64,000 nt of DNA from an uncultured Flavobacteriaceae bacterium (GCA_947497145.1 CANMFQ010000011.1:1-64000); one strand, 5' to 3'; positions 41,512 to 51,519 are shown, counted from the first letter of the stretch. Notes: generated by a model not told the origin, from the sequence alone. Translations and numbers: made by a program.

Positions 41512-42789
41512 TTACCGATTCATAGGGAATTCATTTATCCAGTGAAAACCTCTATTAATAAGAAAAAAATCTTCTCGTTCTCTTTTTGTCGCACTGATAA
41601 GTAGTACATCCTTTCCTTTATTCTCGGTAAGAAACAAAAGACTATTTCGTATGGTATAGTTAAACGTATATTCCCTTTCTTCATCCACAAATGGCGTAAG
41701 TGTAATTGTATTATTTAAGCTATCTATTTGATGCTGCATACCCACACGCTTACCATTCATTTTTAGTAGCAAACTACTTCTTTTATCAACTATCAGTTGC
41801 TTCCATTGGTCTGTATCTGTAGTTAGTGGTGGTAGGGTATCACCGTTTATTATGTAATGCTGTACATCATATATACCATATAATACATGCTTTGGCACAT
41901 ACTTCCCATATTTCTTTTGATTTTTTAGTTTACGGCTAAGGTTGGCAAATAAAATTAAAAAAATGAGCGCACCTTTTAATAGATGCCCCAACCATTTTTT
42001 TTTGGTGTTTATAAAATAAGGTTTGATACTTACAGGTTCTGTTGGCTTGTTTCGAAAAAAGAAATTTACAATGTTCTTGGCATCCGTTAAGCTAATTAGC
42101 AAAGCAAAAACTAATAAATGGAATGAAAATAACTTTGCAGGGACATCAAAACTCATATTCAGAAGAAAAACATTTAGCATAATACCAAAAGTGATAAGTG
42201 CGCCCAAGGTTTTAGTACGTCGAAACAAAAGGAAAACACCTCCAAAAACTTCCATCATCCCTGTAAAAATAGAATACGCCTCAGAGTGCCCCATAAACTT
42301 CCATAAAAGTCCCATCGGAGAAGAATCCCCATAACTACCAGTTAAATTCATTAGACTCAACTCTGGAAACTGTAGGTAAAAGACTTTTACAAAACCATAC
42401 GTAAACATAAAAAAGGCCAAGTAATAACGAAATAAGACAATAACTGCATGCCAAATTTTAGTATCACTCTTTCTAAATTTATCGTATAAAGACCATACAA
42501 ACAATAAAACTAAAGCACAGCAAAAGCGTGTTGGCACCACCAAAAAATCATATAGTGTGTCTCCACTTCCCCTACCGTTAAAAGATAATTCTCCTTTATA
42601 ACCCATAAGATTTTCTGCAAGCAAGGGCGTAAGCCATTGCCAAAAAGAAGCGACAACTTTAGAAAAGAACGCCCCTAGACCACTAGGCAAAACATTTAGG
42701 GGAAACGGAATGCAATAAAGTATTAAATAAAGAAGAAAAACTCTTGAAATAGCCTTTTTAAAAATCGTAACAAAACCCGTACTATTCAT
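41512..42789 (-). CDS. DoxX-like polytopic membrane protein
   Basis: 425 residues from ATG 42789 (a possible upstream start adds 10 residues). About seven TM segments occupy the first 260 residues. The middle, RYYLAFFMFTYGFVKVFYLQ then MGLLWKFMGHSEAYSIFTGMMEVFGGVFLLFRRT, resembles the DoxX/DoxD core (the Y...K...G.f..sp and G..E...G..L...R motifs). A 120-residue soluble C-terminal tail is beta-rich. The function is unknown; DoxX relatives are linked to redox or terminal oxidase partners. It is divergent from the trp operon, with a 115-base gap to the trp promoter box. Confidence 0.7.
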   Translation of the reverse strand: MNSTGFVTIFKKAISRVFLLYLILYCIPFPLNVLPSGLGAFFSKVVASFWQWLTPLLAENLMGYKGELSFNGRGSGDTLYDFLVVPTRFCCALVLLFVWSLYDKFRKSDTKIWHAVIVLFRYYLAFFMFTYGFVKVFYLQFPELSLMNLTGSYGDSSPMGLLWKFMGHSEAYSIFTGMMEVFGGVFLLFRRTKTLGALITFGIMLNVFLLNMSFDVPAKLFSFHLLVFALLISLTDAKNIVNFFFRNKPTEPVSIKPYFINTKKKWLGHLLKGALIFLILFANLSRKLKNQKKYGKYVPKHVLYGIYDVQHYIINGDTLPPLTTDTDQWKQLIVDKRSSLLLKMNGKRVGMQHQIDSLNNTITLTPFVDEEREYTFNYTIRNSLLFLTENKGKDVLLISATKREREDFFLINRGFHWINEFPMNR

Positions 42790-42868
42790 CCTATACTGTT
42801 TTACGCAATTAAAATACAACTAAATTATTAGTTGATAACACCACATGCAAAATTTTATCCCTACCCTA

Positions 42869-42899
42869 TTGGTGATATTAAAAATGATTTATATATTTG
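42869..42899 (+). promoter_or_regulatory. trp operon promoter
   Basis: TTG at 42869-42871, 20 bases, then TATATTTG (42892-42899): a consensus Bacteroidota promoter. Transcription should begin at about 42903-42906, at or next to the ATG of the leader peptide. Confidence 0.7.
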
Positions 42900-42904
42900 A
42901 CCCA

Positions 42905-42961
42905 ATGCAAATAAGAAATACAAATACTTGGTGGTGGAACAACTCTCGACAATTATCGTGA
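42905..42961 (+). CDS. trpL: trp operon leader peptide
   Basis: An 18-residue peptide, MQIRNTNTWWWNNSRQLS, with three consecutive TGG codons at 42929-42937. This is the expected form of a ribosome-mediated attenuator: tryptophan shortage stalls ribosomes on the Trp codons and prevents the terminator at 42990-43018. The ATG lies five bases after the -7 promoter element, so the message probably has almost no 5' leader. Position before trpE, Trp run and following terminator make the assignment strong. Confidence 0.88.
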   Translation: MQIRNTNTWWWNNSRQLS

Positions 42962-42989
42962 GCATAGCATCATTGTAGTAAAACTATAT

Positions 42990-43018
42990 AAGGCTTGTCA
43001 TCACGACAAGCCTTTTTT
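42990..43018 (+). terminator. trp attenuator terminator
   Basis: AAGGCTTGTC (42990-42999) and GACAAGCCTT (43005-43014) form a perfect 10-bp stem with a five-base loop, followed by six T. CGACAA near 42948 in the leader repeats the descending-arm sequence and could pair with TTGTC, acting as the antiterminator. Confidence 0.85.
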
Positions 43019-43121
43019 ATTCGCTCATTTTAGGTTTACAACCTCAAAAGGAGCTTCGCATTAAAAAAGAAACTGTAAAAAAAGAAATGAGTACATATCA
43101 ACCTATAATAAGCTAAAACGT

Positions 43122-44519
43122 ATGAGATATTCGCTTAAAACACACTCAAAAAAAATATTGGCCGACACCATTACGCCAGTGAGTGTTTACTTAAAAATTA
43201 GAGACCGATTTCCGAACAGTATTCTACTTGAAAGTAGTGACTATCACGCTAATGATAATAGTTTTTCCTATATCTGCTGCAAGCCTATTGCCTCAATAAA
43301 AGTAGCAAATGAAACCATAATTCAAGAGTTTCCTGACGGTCTTACTAAAACTACCGAAATCACCGAAACCACCGATGTGGTCAGTATCATACATGATTTT
43401 AGCCAACAATTTGATGGCGGAGAAACCAACTACAAATTTATTAGCAATGGTCTCTTTGGTTATATGGCTTACGATGCTGTTCGCTATTATGAAGATATCA
43501 AAATCAGCAAAAAAGAAAATTCAGTAGCCATACCTGATATCTACTATGCGGTATATCAAAATATCATCGCCATCAATCATTTTAAAAATGAGGCCTATAT
43601 TTTTGCCAACTGTTTTGACGCTGAAAATAACATTGCAGAAATTGAACAACTACTCAACGTGAAGAATTTTGCTTCGTATAATTTTTCATTAAATGGCAGT
43701 GCACACTCAAATTTAAAAGATGAAGAATACAAAGAGCATGTAGCGCTCGCCAAAAAGCATTGTCAACGCGGTGATGTCTTTCAATTGGTATTATCACGCA
43801 GATTTTCACAAGGTTTTAAAGGGGATGAGTTTAATGTGTATCGTGCTTTACGCTCAGTAAACCCATCACCATATCTCTTTTATTTTGATTATGGTGATTT
43901 TAAAATTTTTGGAAGCTCACCAGAAGCACAACTTATCGTTCAAGACGGGAAAGCCGAAATTCACCCCATTGCCGGTACTTTCAAACGCACAGGGAATGAT
44001 GAAAAAGATGCTATACTAGCCAAAGAATTAACCGAAGATGACAAAGAAAACAGCGAGCATGTGATGTTGGTTGATTTGGCAAGGAACGACCTTAGCCGTA
44101 ACGGAAATACTGTAGAAGTAGCCAATTACCGTGAAGTACAGTTCTTTTCGCATGTTATTCATTTGGTATCTAAGGTAACCGGACAAAAGAAAAAAGATAT
44201 TGCTACAATGAAAGTCGTTGCCGATACTTTTCCTGCTGGCACCTTGAGTGGTGCGCCAAAACACAGAGCGATGCAACTCATTGAAAAATATGAAAAAACC
44301 AGTAGAGGGTACTATGGTGGTGCCATTGGGTTTATGGATTTTAAAGGAAATTTCAATCATGCTATTATGATTCGCACCTTTCTTAGTAAAAATCACGAAT
44401 TACACTACCAAGCTGGTGCTGGATTAGTAGCTGCCTCAAATGCCGAAGACGAACTACAAGAAACCTATAACAAATTGGGGGCGCTAACAAAGGCTCTTGA
44501 AATTGCTGAAACGATATAA
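43122..44519 (+). CDS. trpE: Anthranilate synthase component I
   Basis: 465 residues. With TrpG it converts chorismate and glutamine to anthranilate. The N-terminal feedback site motif is in SILLESSDYH (LLES binds tryptophan). The chorismate-binding core includes GDVFQLVLSRRFSQ, GSSPEAQLIV, HPIAGTFKRTG, HVMLVDLARNDLSRNG, DTFPAGTLSGAPKHRAMQLI and YYGGAIGFMDFKGN, with the catalytic Glu and His in their usual places. First structural gene after the attenuator; trpG begins two bases after its stop. Confidence 0.96.
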   Translation: MRYSLKTHSKKILADTITPVSVYLKIRDRFPNSILLESSDYHANDNSFSYICCKPIASIKVANETIIQEFPDGLTKTTEITETTDVVSIIHDFSQQFDGGETNYKFISNGLFGYMAYDAVRYYEDIKISKKENSVAIPDIYYAVYQNIIAINHFKNEAYIFANCFDAENNIAEIEQLLNVKNFASYNFSLNGSAHSNLKDEEYKEHVALAKKHCQRGDVFQLVLSRRFSQGFKGDEFNVYRALRSVNPSPYLFYFDYGDFKIFGSSPEAQLIVQDGKAEIHPIAGTFKRTGNDEKDAILAKELTEDDKENSEHVMLVDLARNDLSRNGNTVEVANYREVQFFSHVIHLVSKVTGQKKKDIATMKVVADTFPAGTLSGAPKHRAMQLIEKYEKTSRGYYGGAIGFMDFKGNFNHAIMIRTFLSKNHELHYQAGAGLVAASNAEDELQETYNKLGALTKALEIAETI

Positions 44520-44520
44520 G

Positions 44521-45081
44521 ATGAAGAAGATTTTAGTCATAGATAATTACGATAGCTTTACCTACAATTTAGTACACTATTTAGAAGATTTAAATTGTGA
44601 AGTCATTGTAAAAAGAAACGACCAATTGCATTTGGAAGAAGTAGCTGCATATGAAAAAATTGTACTTTCTCCAGGACCGGGAATTCCTGATGAAGCCGGT
44701 CTTTTAAAAGAGATAATAGCCAAATATGCCCCTACAAAAAGTATTTTTGGGGTTTGTTTGGGACAACAAGCCATAGCCGAAGTTTTTGGAGGCACTCTGG
44801 TAAACTTAGACCAAGTTTATCACGGTATTGCTACAACCATAAAAATAACCCAAGAAGACATCTTATTTAAGGGCATACCAAAAGAAATTGAAGTAGGTAG
44901 GTACCATTCATGGGTGGTAAACCCTGAACTTCCTGAGGTACTAGAAGCGACTTCTTTTGATGAAAACGGACAAATAATGTCGTTACGGCATAAGGTATAT
45001 GATGTTCGTGCTGTACAATTTCATCCAGAATCTGTTTTAACACCAGAAGGAAAGAAAATACTTGAAAATTGGGTACAATAA
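44521..45081 (+). CDS. trpG: Anthranilate synthase component II (glutamine amidotransferase)
   Basis: 186 residues from ATG 44521; an upstream TTG within trpE is less likely. A class I glutamine amidotransferase supplying ammonia to TrpE: IDNYDSFTYNLVHYLEDL at the start, LSPGPGIPDEAG oxyanion region, nucleophile C79 in FGVCLGQQA and the catalytic His in VQFHPES with Glu. Start two bases after trpE. Confidence 0.95.
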   Translation: MKKILVIDNYDSFTYNLVHYLEDLNCEVIVKRNDQLHLEEVAAYEKIVLSPGPGIPDEAGLLKEIIAKYAPTKSIFGVCLGQQAIAEVFGGTLVNLDQVYHGIATTIKITQEDILFKGIPKEIEVGRYHSWVVNPELPEVLEATSFDENGQIMSLRHKVYDVRAVQFHPESVLTPEGKKILENWVQ

Positions 45082-45172
45082 AAACGATAGGTGTATCAAT
45101 ATTTGGTCTTTAAACGCCATAGAACAATACGCCCAATCAGTCATTATACAAACAGCTGAAATACAATAGAAC

Positions 45173-46165
45173 ATGAAAGACACTTTAAATAAACTAATCA
45201 ATCACGATATTCTGGCTAAAGAAGACGCAAAGCAAATTCTGGTCAATATTGCAAAAGGGGATTATAACACCAGCCAGATTGCTGCTTTTTTAACGGTATA
45301 TATGATGCGTAGTATCACTATTGAAGAACTAGAAGGTTTTCGTGATGCGCTGTTAGAACTATGCTTGGCAGTAGATTTATCTGCATACAACCCTATTGAT
45401 TTATGCGGTACTGGCGGCGATGGTAAAGATACTTTTAATATTTCTACACTAGCCTCATTTGTAACTGCTGGCGCAGGTGTAAAAGTTACAAAACACGGTA
45501 ACTACGGTGTTTCATCAAAATGCGGAAGTAGTAATGTTATGGAGTTTTTAGGTATTAAATTTAGTAACGAGGCCGATTTTTTAGAACGCTGTATTGAAGA
45601 AGCTGGTATTTGTGTTTTACATGCCCCGCTCTTCCACCCCGCTATGAAAAATGTGGCGCCCATCCGAAGAGAATTAGGCGTAAAAACCTTTTTTAATATG
45701 CTTGGGCCTATGGTAAATCCTGCTTTTCCAAAAAATCAAATGGTCGGTGTATTTAATTTAGAACTAGCCCGTATGTATGGGTATTTGTATCAAAATACAG
45801 ACAAAAATTTTACGGTGCTACATGCTTTAGATGGCTATGATGAAATTTCATTGACAGGAGATACCAAAACCATTTCTAATACCTCAGAAGGAATTATAAA
45901 ACCCACTGATTTTGGACTCACAGCCATTAAACAAGCTGAAATTGTAGGCGGTGACAGTATTGATGCGTCTGCTCAAATATTTATGAATGTTTTACAAGGT
46001 AAAGGTACCGAAGCGCAAAATAATGTGGTTTGCGCCAATGCCGGAGTTGCCATTGCAACAGTAGAAAATAGCAGTATTAAAGATGGGTTTGAAAAAGCTA
46101 AAGCATCACTTTTAAGCGGTAATGGTTTAGCTGCATTAAAAAAATTACAAACATTGAGTAAATGA
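45173..46165 (+). CDS. trpD: Anthranilate phosphoribosyltransferase
   Basis: 330 residues. It joins anthranilate to PRPP. Motifs are DLCGTGGDGKDTFNISTL for PRPP, KHGNYGVSSKCGSSNVMEFLG, and HPAMKNVAPIRRELGVKTFFN for anthranilate. Length is normal. It overlaps trpC by four bases. Confidence 0.96.
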   Translation: MKDTLNKLINHDILAKEDAKQILVNIAKGDYNTSQIAAFLTVYMMRSITIEELEGFRDALLELCLAVDLSAYNPIDLCGTGGDGKDTFNISTLASFVTAGAGVKVTKHGNYGVSSKCGSSNVMEFLGIKFSNEADFLERCIEEAGICVLHAPLFHPAMKNVAPIRRELGVKTFFNMLGPMVNPAFPKNQMVGVFNLELARMYGYLYQNTDKNFTVLHALDGYDEISLTGDTKTISNTSEGIIKPTDFGLTAIKQAEIVGGDSIDASAQIFMNVLQGKGTEAQNNVVCANAGVAIATVENSSIKDGFEKAKASLLSGNGLAALKKLQTLSK

Positions 46166-46944
46166 ACATTCTTGACAAAATAGTAAAAGATAAACGCAAA
46201 GAGGTAGCCTTAAAAAAAACGATAATTCCCACTTCGCAATTAGAGGCGTCAGTGTTATTTGATAGGGCAACATTTTCTTTGGCTGCTGCATTACGAGCAA
46301 GTACCACAGGTATTATTGCAGAACACAAGAGGCGCTCTCCGTCAAAAGCAACCATCAATCAAAATACAAATGTGGGGCAGGTAGCAATGGGCTACAAAAA
46401 TGCTGGTGTTTGTGGTATGAGCGTACTTACTGATATTAAATATTTTGGAGGCTCGCTAGAAGACCTACTCTTAGCAAGGGCTTGTGTAGCTATGCCGTTG
46501 TTACGCAAAGAGTTTATTATTGACCCCTACCAAATTATTGAAGCCAAAGCACATGGCGCTGATGTAATTCTCTTGATTGCTGCCATTTTATCAAAAGAAG
46601 AAATAAAAACTTTTTCAGAACTTGCCAAAAGTTTACAGTTAGACGTGCTTTTAGAAGTGCATAATGAAGCCGAATTACACAAATCATTAATGCCAAGTAT
46701 TGATATGTTAGGGGTAAACAACAGAAACCTAAAAACTTTTGAGGTTAGCCTAGCTACCAGTAAAGCTTTATCACGATTAATACCTGATGATTTTGTAAAA
46801 GTATCAGAAAGTGGTATTAGTTCTGTTGCTGCCATACAAGATTTAAAAACCTATGGCTATCAAGGTTTTTTAATAGGTGAAAACTTTATGAAAACCCCCA
46901 ACCCAGGAAAAAGCGCTGAAGCATTTATCACAAAACTTAAGTAA
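46162..46944 (+). CDS. trpC: Indole-3-glycerol phosphate synthase
   Basis: 260 residues, a TIM barrel with IIAEHKRRSPSKATI (the catalytic Lys in the first strand), VLTDIKYFGGS, LLRKEFIIDPYQI, GADVILLIAA, LLEVHNEAEL, GVNNRNLKTF and KVSESGISS; all catalytic positions are present. Monofunctional, with trpF separate. ATGA overlap with trpD. Confidence 0.96.
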   Translation: MNILDKIVKDKRKEVALKKTIIPTSQLEASVLFDRATFSLAAALRASTTGIIAEHKRRSPSKATINQNTNVGQVAMGYKNAGVCGMSVLTDIKYFGGSLEDLLLARACVAMPLLRKEFIIDPYQIIEAKAHGADVILLIAAILSKEEIKTFSELAKSLQLDVLLEVHNEAELHKSLMPSIDMLGVNNRNLKTFEVSLATSKALSRLIPDDFVKVSESGISSVAAIQDLKTYGYQGFLIGENFMKTPNPGKSAEAFITKLK

Positions 46945-46945
46945 G

Positions 46946-47647
46946 GTGAATTACTATTATTCAAACAAAGACGAAACGCCCAACACAAAAACCGCAGCTT
47001 CTTTGAAGTTGAAAGTATGTGGCATGAATAAAAACACCATTGCAGTAGCCTCGTTAAAGCCCGACTATTTGGGTTTTATTTTCTGGGAACCCTCAAAACG
47101 TTATTTTGATGAACCCATGCCTGTTATACCACATAGCATTAAAAAGGTAGGCGTTTTTGTTGATGCCTCTATTGCTACAATTGCCAAATACACAAAAAAA
47201 TACGGACTCTTGCTAGCCCAATTACACGGTAGTGAAAGTCCCGCATTTTGCGATGAGCTAAAGAAATCTATTCCGCAATTAAAAATCATCAAAGTGTTTT
47301 CAATAAAAGATAATTTTGACTTTGCCGAATTAAAATACTTTGAAGATGTTTGCGATTATTATCTTTTTGATACTAAAGGAAAGCTTCCTGGGGGCAACGG
47401 ATATGCTTTTGATTGGGAAGTTCTAAAAAAATACCCTTCTGAAAAACCCTACTTTCTAAGTGGTGGTATTGGCATAGAAGAACTGGCATCAATACAATCA
47501 TTTATGAAACGACCTGAAGCCAAATACTGTCATGCCATAGATGTAAATAGTAAATTTGAAACGGCTCCTGGTTTAAAAAATACAACACAATTAAAAGCAT
47601 TTGAAAGCGCATTGCGAACAGCAAAAGAAGATGACATAAAAAACTAA
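46946..47647 (+). CDS. trpF: Phosphoribosylanthranilate isomerase
   Basis: 233 residues from GTG 46946, one base after the trpC stop. The first 25 residues are an unusual polar extension before the family start LKLKVCGM, whose Cys is the general base; YLGFIFWEPSKRYF, KVGVFVDASIATI, LLAQLHGSESP, YLFDTKG and PYFLSGGIG follow, with the catalytic Asp in LFDTKG and the phosphate loop GGIG; it ends IDVNSKFETAPGLKN. Confidence 0.94.
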   Translation: MNYYYSNKDETPNTKTAASLKLKVCGMNKNTIAVASLKPDYLGFIFWEPSKRYFDEPMPVIPHSIKKVGVFVDASIATIAKYTKKYGLLLAQLHGSESPAFCDELKKSIPQLKIIKVFSIKDNFDFAELKYFEDVCDYYLFDTKGKLPGGNGYAFDWEVLKKYPSEKPYFLSGGIGIEELASIQSFMKRPEAKYCHAIDVNSKFETAPGLKNTTQLKAFESALRTAKEDDIKN

Positions 47648-47700
47648 ACTGTTGGGTATGCTATTGTCGCTTTCAAAAACAACTTAAAAAAACAACAATT

Positions 47701-48888
47701 ATGAATACATATCATGCTGACGAAAAAGGATATTATGGTGAGTTTGGGGGAGCTTTTATTCCCGAAATGCTGTATCCAAATGTAGAAGAGTTACGCCAGA
47801 AATATTTAGAAATTATGTATGAAGATTCTTTTCAACAAGAGTTTCATCAACTTCTTAAAGATTATGTGGGAAGGCCTTCACCGCTTTATTTTGCCAAACG
47901 TCTTTCAGAAGAGCATGGCTGCAAAGTATATTTAAAACGTGAAGACTTGAACCATACTGGCGCCCATAAAGTAAACAATACTATTGGTCAAATTCTCATG
48001 GCAAAACGTTTGGGTAAAACCCGTATTATTGCAGAAACTGGCGCCGGCCAGCACGGGGTAGCAACCGCAACTGTTTGTGCCCTAATGGGCATACAATGCG
48101 TAGTGTATATGGGTGAAATTGATGTTGCTCGCCAAGCCCCCAATGTTGCCCGAATGAAAATGCTAGGTGCTGAAGTACGTCCAGCGTTATCAGGAAGTAG
48201 AACATTGAAAGATGCCACAAACGAAGCCATTAGAGATTGGATTAACAACCCTGTAGATACGCATTACATCATTGGCTCAGCAATTGGCCCACACCCCTAC
48301 CCGGATATGGTTACCAGGTTTCAATCAGTAATATCTGAAGAAATAAAATGGCAACTAAAAGAAAAGGAAGGCCGCGAAAACCCTGATTACGTAGTGGCTT
48401 GCATTGGAGGAGGAAGCAACGCTGCGGGTACCTATTATCACTTTTTACACGAACCAGCTGTAGGTATTATTGCCGTAGAAGCTGCTGGAAAAGGGGTTAA
48501 TTCTGGTGAGAGCGCAGCCACCTCTGCCCTAGGCAACGTAGGTATCATTCACGGATGTAAAACCATGCTTATGCAAACCAATGACGGACAAATAACCGAG
48601 CCTTACTCCATTTCTGCTGGTTTAGATTATCCCGGCGTTGGCCCCATGCATTCGCATTTACACCAAACAAAAAGAGCCGAATTTTATTCTGCCACTGATG
48701 ATGAGGCAATGAAAGCTGGTTTGGCACTTTCAAAACTAGAAGGTATTATCCCTGCTATTGAAACAGGCCATGCATTGGCCATTTTTGAGCATAAAAAATT
48801 TAAAGCCGATGATGTTGTTGTAATCAGTTTATCGGGTAGAGGTGACAAAGACCTTGATACCTATATTGATTATTTCAAACTAGCTTAA
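47701..48888 (+). CDS. trpB: Tryptophan synthase beta chain
   Basis: 395 residues, a type-1 TrpB: GYYGEFGGAFIPEMLYPN, RPSPLYFAKRLSEEHG, the PLP lysine in LNHTGAHKVNNT, ETGAGQHGVATATVCA, the phosphate loop CIGGGSNAAGTYYHF and LSGRGDKD near the end. It condenses indole with serine. Confidence 0.97.
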   Translation: MNTYHADEKGYYGEFGGAFIPEMLYPNVEELRQKYLEIMYEDSFQQEFHQLLKDYVGRPSPLYFAKRLSEEHGCKVYLKREDLNHTGAHKVNNTIGQILMAKRLGKTRIIAETGAGQHGVATATVCALMGIQCVVYMGEIDVARQAPNVARMKMLGAEVRPALSGSRTLKDATNEAIRDWINNPVDTHYIIGSAIGPHPYPDMVTRFQSVISEEIKWQLKEKEGRENPDYVVACIGGGSNAAGTYYHFLHEPAVGIIAVEAAGKGVNSGESAATSALGNVGIIHGCKTMLMQTNDGQITEPYSISAGLDYPGVGPMHSHLHQTKRAEFYSATDDEAMKAGLALSKLEGIIPAIETGHALAIFEHKKFKADDVVVISLSGRGDKDLDTYIDYFKLA

Positions 48889-48962
48889 CAGCAGCAGTAA
48901 TGCCAAAAGTTTGCGCAACTAATTTCTAAATTCTCCTTAAGAGCGAAACAAATTTTACACTT

Positions 48963-49724
48963 ATGAACAGGATAAATAAAAAACTTCAAGAGGATAAAAA
49001 ACTCCTCTCTATATATTTTACAGCGGGCTACCCTGCTTTAAATGACACCGTGCAAATTATTCAAGATTTAGAAAAGAACGGTGTTGATATGATTGAAATT
49101 GGGCTACCTTTTAGCGACCCCCTTGCTGATGGGCCAACCATACAAGACAGTTCTACAGCAGCATTAAAAAACGGCATGCACACCGCCTTACTTTTTGAGC
49201 AGTTAAAAGATATAAGAAAAACCGTTTCTATTCCGTTGATTATCATGGGTTATTTTAACCCGATGCTGCAATACGGTGTAGAAGCTTTTTGTAAAAAATG
49301 TCATGAAATTGGTATCGATGGCCTTATTATGCCCGATTTACCTTTAGATGTATACCAAGCAGATTATGAGGCTATCTTTAAAAAATATGGTCTCGTTAAT
49401 GTATTTCTTATTACGCCGCAAACCAGTGATGCACGTATTCATCAAATAGATGCAGCTTCAAATGGGTTTATTTATATGGTAAGCTCAGCCAGTGTTACAG
49501 GCTCTAAATCAGGTTTTGGAGACACTCAAACCGACTATTTTAAGCGTATTGCAGCAATGCAACTCAACACCCCACAGGTTGTAGGCTTTGGTATTAAAGA
49601 TGAAGAAACCTTTAAGGCAGCAACTAAAAATACGAATGGCGCCATCATTGGCTCTGCCTTTATAAAGCATTTGACTGAAAATGGGGTATCATCCATAGCC
49701 GATTTTGTAAAAAAAATACGCTAA
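48963..49724 (+). CDS. trpA: Tryptophan synthase alpha chain
   Basis: 253 residues, TIM barrel: FTAGYPALNDT, MIEIGLPFSDPLADGPTIQDSS (catalytic Glu and the DPxADGP loop), IMGYFNPML, DGLIMPDLPLD (catalytic Asp), FIYMVSSASVTGSKSG and VGFGIKDEE. Last gene of the trp operon. Confidence 0.96.
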   Translation: MNRINKKLQEDKKLLSIYFTAGYPALNDTVQIIQDLEKNGVDMIEIGLPFSDPLADGPTIQDSSTAALKNGMHTALLFEQLKDIRKTVSIPLIIMGYFNPMLQYGVEAFCKKCHEIGIDGLIMPDLPLDVYQADYEAIFKKYGLVNVFLITPQTSDARIHQIDAASNGFIYMVSSASVTGSKSGFGDTQTDYFKRIAAMQLNTPQVVGFGIKDEETFKAATKNTNGAIIGSAFIKHLTENGVSSIADFVKKIR

Positions 49725-49827
49725 TATAAATCGCTTAATAATCATTACTTTTAACCCTAGCTATGTATTGACCATTTTCAATACACAATACAGGTTTAAC
49801 CTTCAACTATTCAATCACATCCTTAGC

Positions 49828-51321
49828 ATGAGAAAATTACTTTTAGCACTCCTTTGTTTTAGTACACTACTAGGTCAATCACAAGAAGAAATACAGCTCA
49901 AAAGACAAGTTAGGCAAGCCATAAATGATATTCGCAGTTTTGTAAAAATTCCGAATGACGCCTTAGAACATGCCGACATCAATCGTAACCTTACATGGCT
50001 CGAAAAAAACTTCAATGCCCGTGGTTTCAATTCAAGCATACTACCTACTGAAGGAGAATCGTTATTTTTTGCTTCGCTTCCTATGGACGATAACAAGCCT
50101 ACCATTTTGTTCTATATGCATTTTGATGGGCAATCTATTGATGCGTCAAAATGGGACCAACCCAACCCTTATGAAGTTGTTTTAAAATCACCCGATGGTG
50201 ACGGATGGAAAAATGAATCTTTTGAAGATTTAAACGAAGATATCAATTATGACTGGCGATTATTTGGTCGTTCTACCTCTGATGATAAGGGACCTATTGT
50301 CATGTTTTTAAATGCCTTTGATTTATTAAAAGAAGCTAACAAAGAAATTCCGTTTAATATCAAAGTGATTTTAGATAGCGAAGAAGAAAAAAGTAGCAAA
50401 CCCTTACCCAAGGCTGTTAAAACATACCGTGAACTTCTAGAGGCCGATTTCTTAATCATTAATGACGGGCCTGTTCATGTTTCAGGGCAACCAACGATAG
50501 TATACGGCTGTAGAGGTATTACCACGCTTTCATTGACCACATATGGGCCTATAAAACCACAGCATAGCGGTCATTATGGCAACTACGCCCCTAACCCTGG
50601 TTTTCAGTTGGCTAAGGTATTATCTTCCATGAAAGATGCAGAGGGCAAAGTACTTATTGATGGATATTATGATGGTATTACCTTAGATGAAAAAGCGATG
50701 AGCGTTTTAAATAGTGTACCTGATGACGTGGCTACCATACATGCAAATTTAGCAATAAAAACCCCAGAGAAAGTAGGTTCATTTTATCAAGAAGCCCTAC
50801 AATACCCTTCTTTAAATATTAGAGGACTAGCCTCTGGATGGGTAGGTAAAAAAGCAAGAACCATTGTGCCAGCAACCGCTACTGCTGAGTTAGACTTGCG
50901 CTTAGTACCTGAAACTGATGGTAACCGATTGAAAGCTTTGGTAAAAAAGCATATCAAAAATCAAGGGTTTTTCATCACCGATAAAATGCCTACAAAAGAA
51001 GAACGTATGGCACATGACAACATAATGACCATAACCGAAGGCTCGGTCACCGACGCTTTTAGAACCGACTTAGCAAACCCCTATGGTCAGTTTTTGGTAA
51101 ATACGTTAAAAACTACCCTAAACCAAAACGTGGTACAAATTCGAATTATGGGTGGTACCGTACCCATTTCGCCATTCATTAATGAATTAAAAATACCTGC
51201 TTTTATCGTTCCTATGGTAAACCCTGATAACAACCAACATAGTCCCAATGAAAATTTAAAAATAGCGCAAATTGCCTATGGTATTCAAACGTTTTATGGT
51301 ATACTAAGTACGCCCCTTTAA
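49828..51321 (+). CDS. Secreted M20-family metallopeptidase
   Basis: 497 residues from ATG 49828, which gives the signal peptide RKLLLALLCFSTLLGQSQ; a longer frame upstream lacks signal character. The M20 dinuclear-zinc motifs are FYMHFDGQSID, GRSTSDDKGPIVM (metal Asp), LDSEEEKSS (catalytic Glu) and the final zinc His near QHSPNEN. The lid domain is around residues 230-360. It probably hydrolyses peptides in the periplasm. Separate from trp in function; the 100-base gap has no strong terminator. Confidence 0.85.
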   Translation: MRKLLLALLCFSTLLGQSQEEIQLKRQVRQAINDIRSFVKIPNDALEHADINRNLTWLEKNFNARGFNSSILPTEGESLFFASLPMDDNKPTILFYMHFDGQSIDASKWDQPNPYEVVLKSPDGDGWKNESFEDLNEDINYDWRLFGRSTSDDKGPIVMFLNAFDLLKEANKEIPFNIKVILDSEEEKSSKPLPKAVKTYRELLEADFLIINDGPVHVSGQPTIVYGCRGITTLSLTTYGPIKPQHSGHYGNYAPNPGFQLAKVLSSMKDAEGKVLIDGYYDGITLDEKAMSVLNSVPDDVATIHANLAIKTPEKVGSFYQEALQYPSLNIRGLASGWVGKKARTIVPATATAELDLRLVPETDGNRLKALVKKHIKNQGFFITDKMPTKEERMAHDNIMTITEGSVTDAFRTDLANPYGQFLVNTLKTTLNQNVVQIRIMGGTVPISPFINELKIPAFIVPMVNPDNNQHSPNENLKIAQIAYGIQTFYGILSTPL

Positions 51322-51489
51322 TTTTTTAAAGCCGTAGGTAAAAAAAAAGCAATTAGAAGCATATGCGTACCAAAAACAGATGAATAACTAACTGTATGAT
51401 TATGAGCGAATGTCGTTTTATATTTTGTAATCTACACAGGATTTAAAAAGCAAGAAAAAAATATTTTTCATTATTGAGCCGTAAAATAC

Positions 51490-51519
51490 TTGCACAAACC
51501 AAACTTTGTTTTAAATTTG
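51490..51519 (+). promoter_or_regulatory. tRNA-Gln promoter
   Basis: TTG (51490-51492), 19-base spacer and TAAATTTG (51512-51519) match the Bacteroidota consensus exactly; the tRNA starts 41 bases later. Confidence 0.8.
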
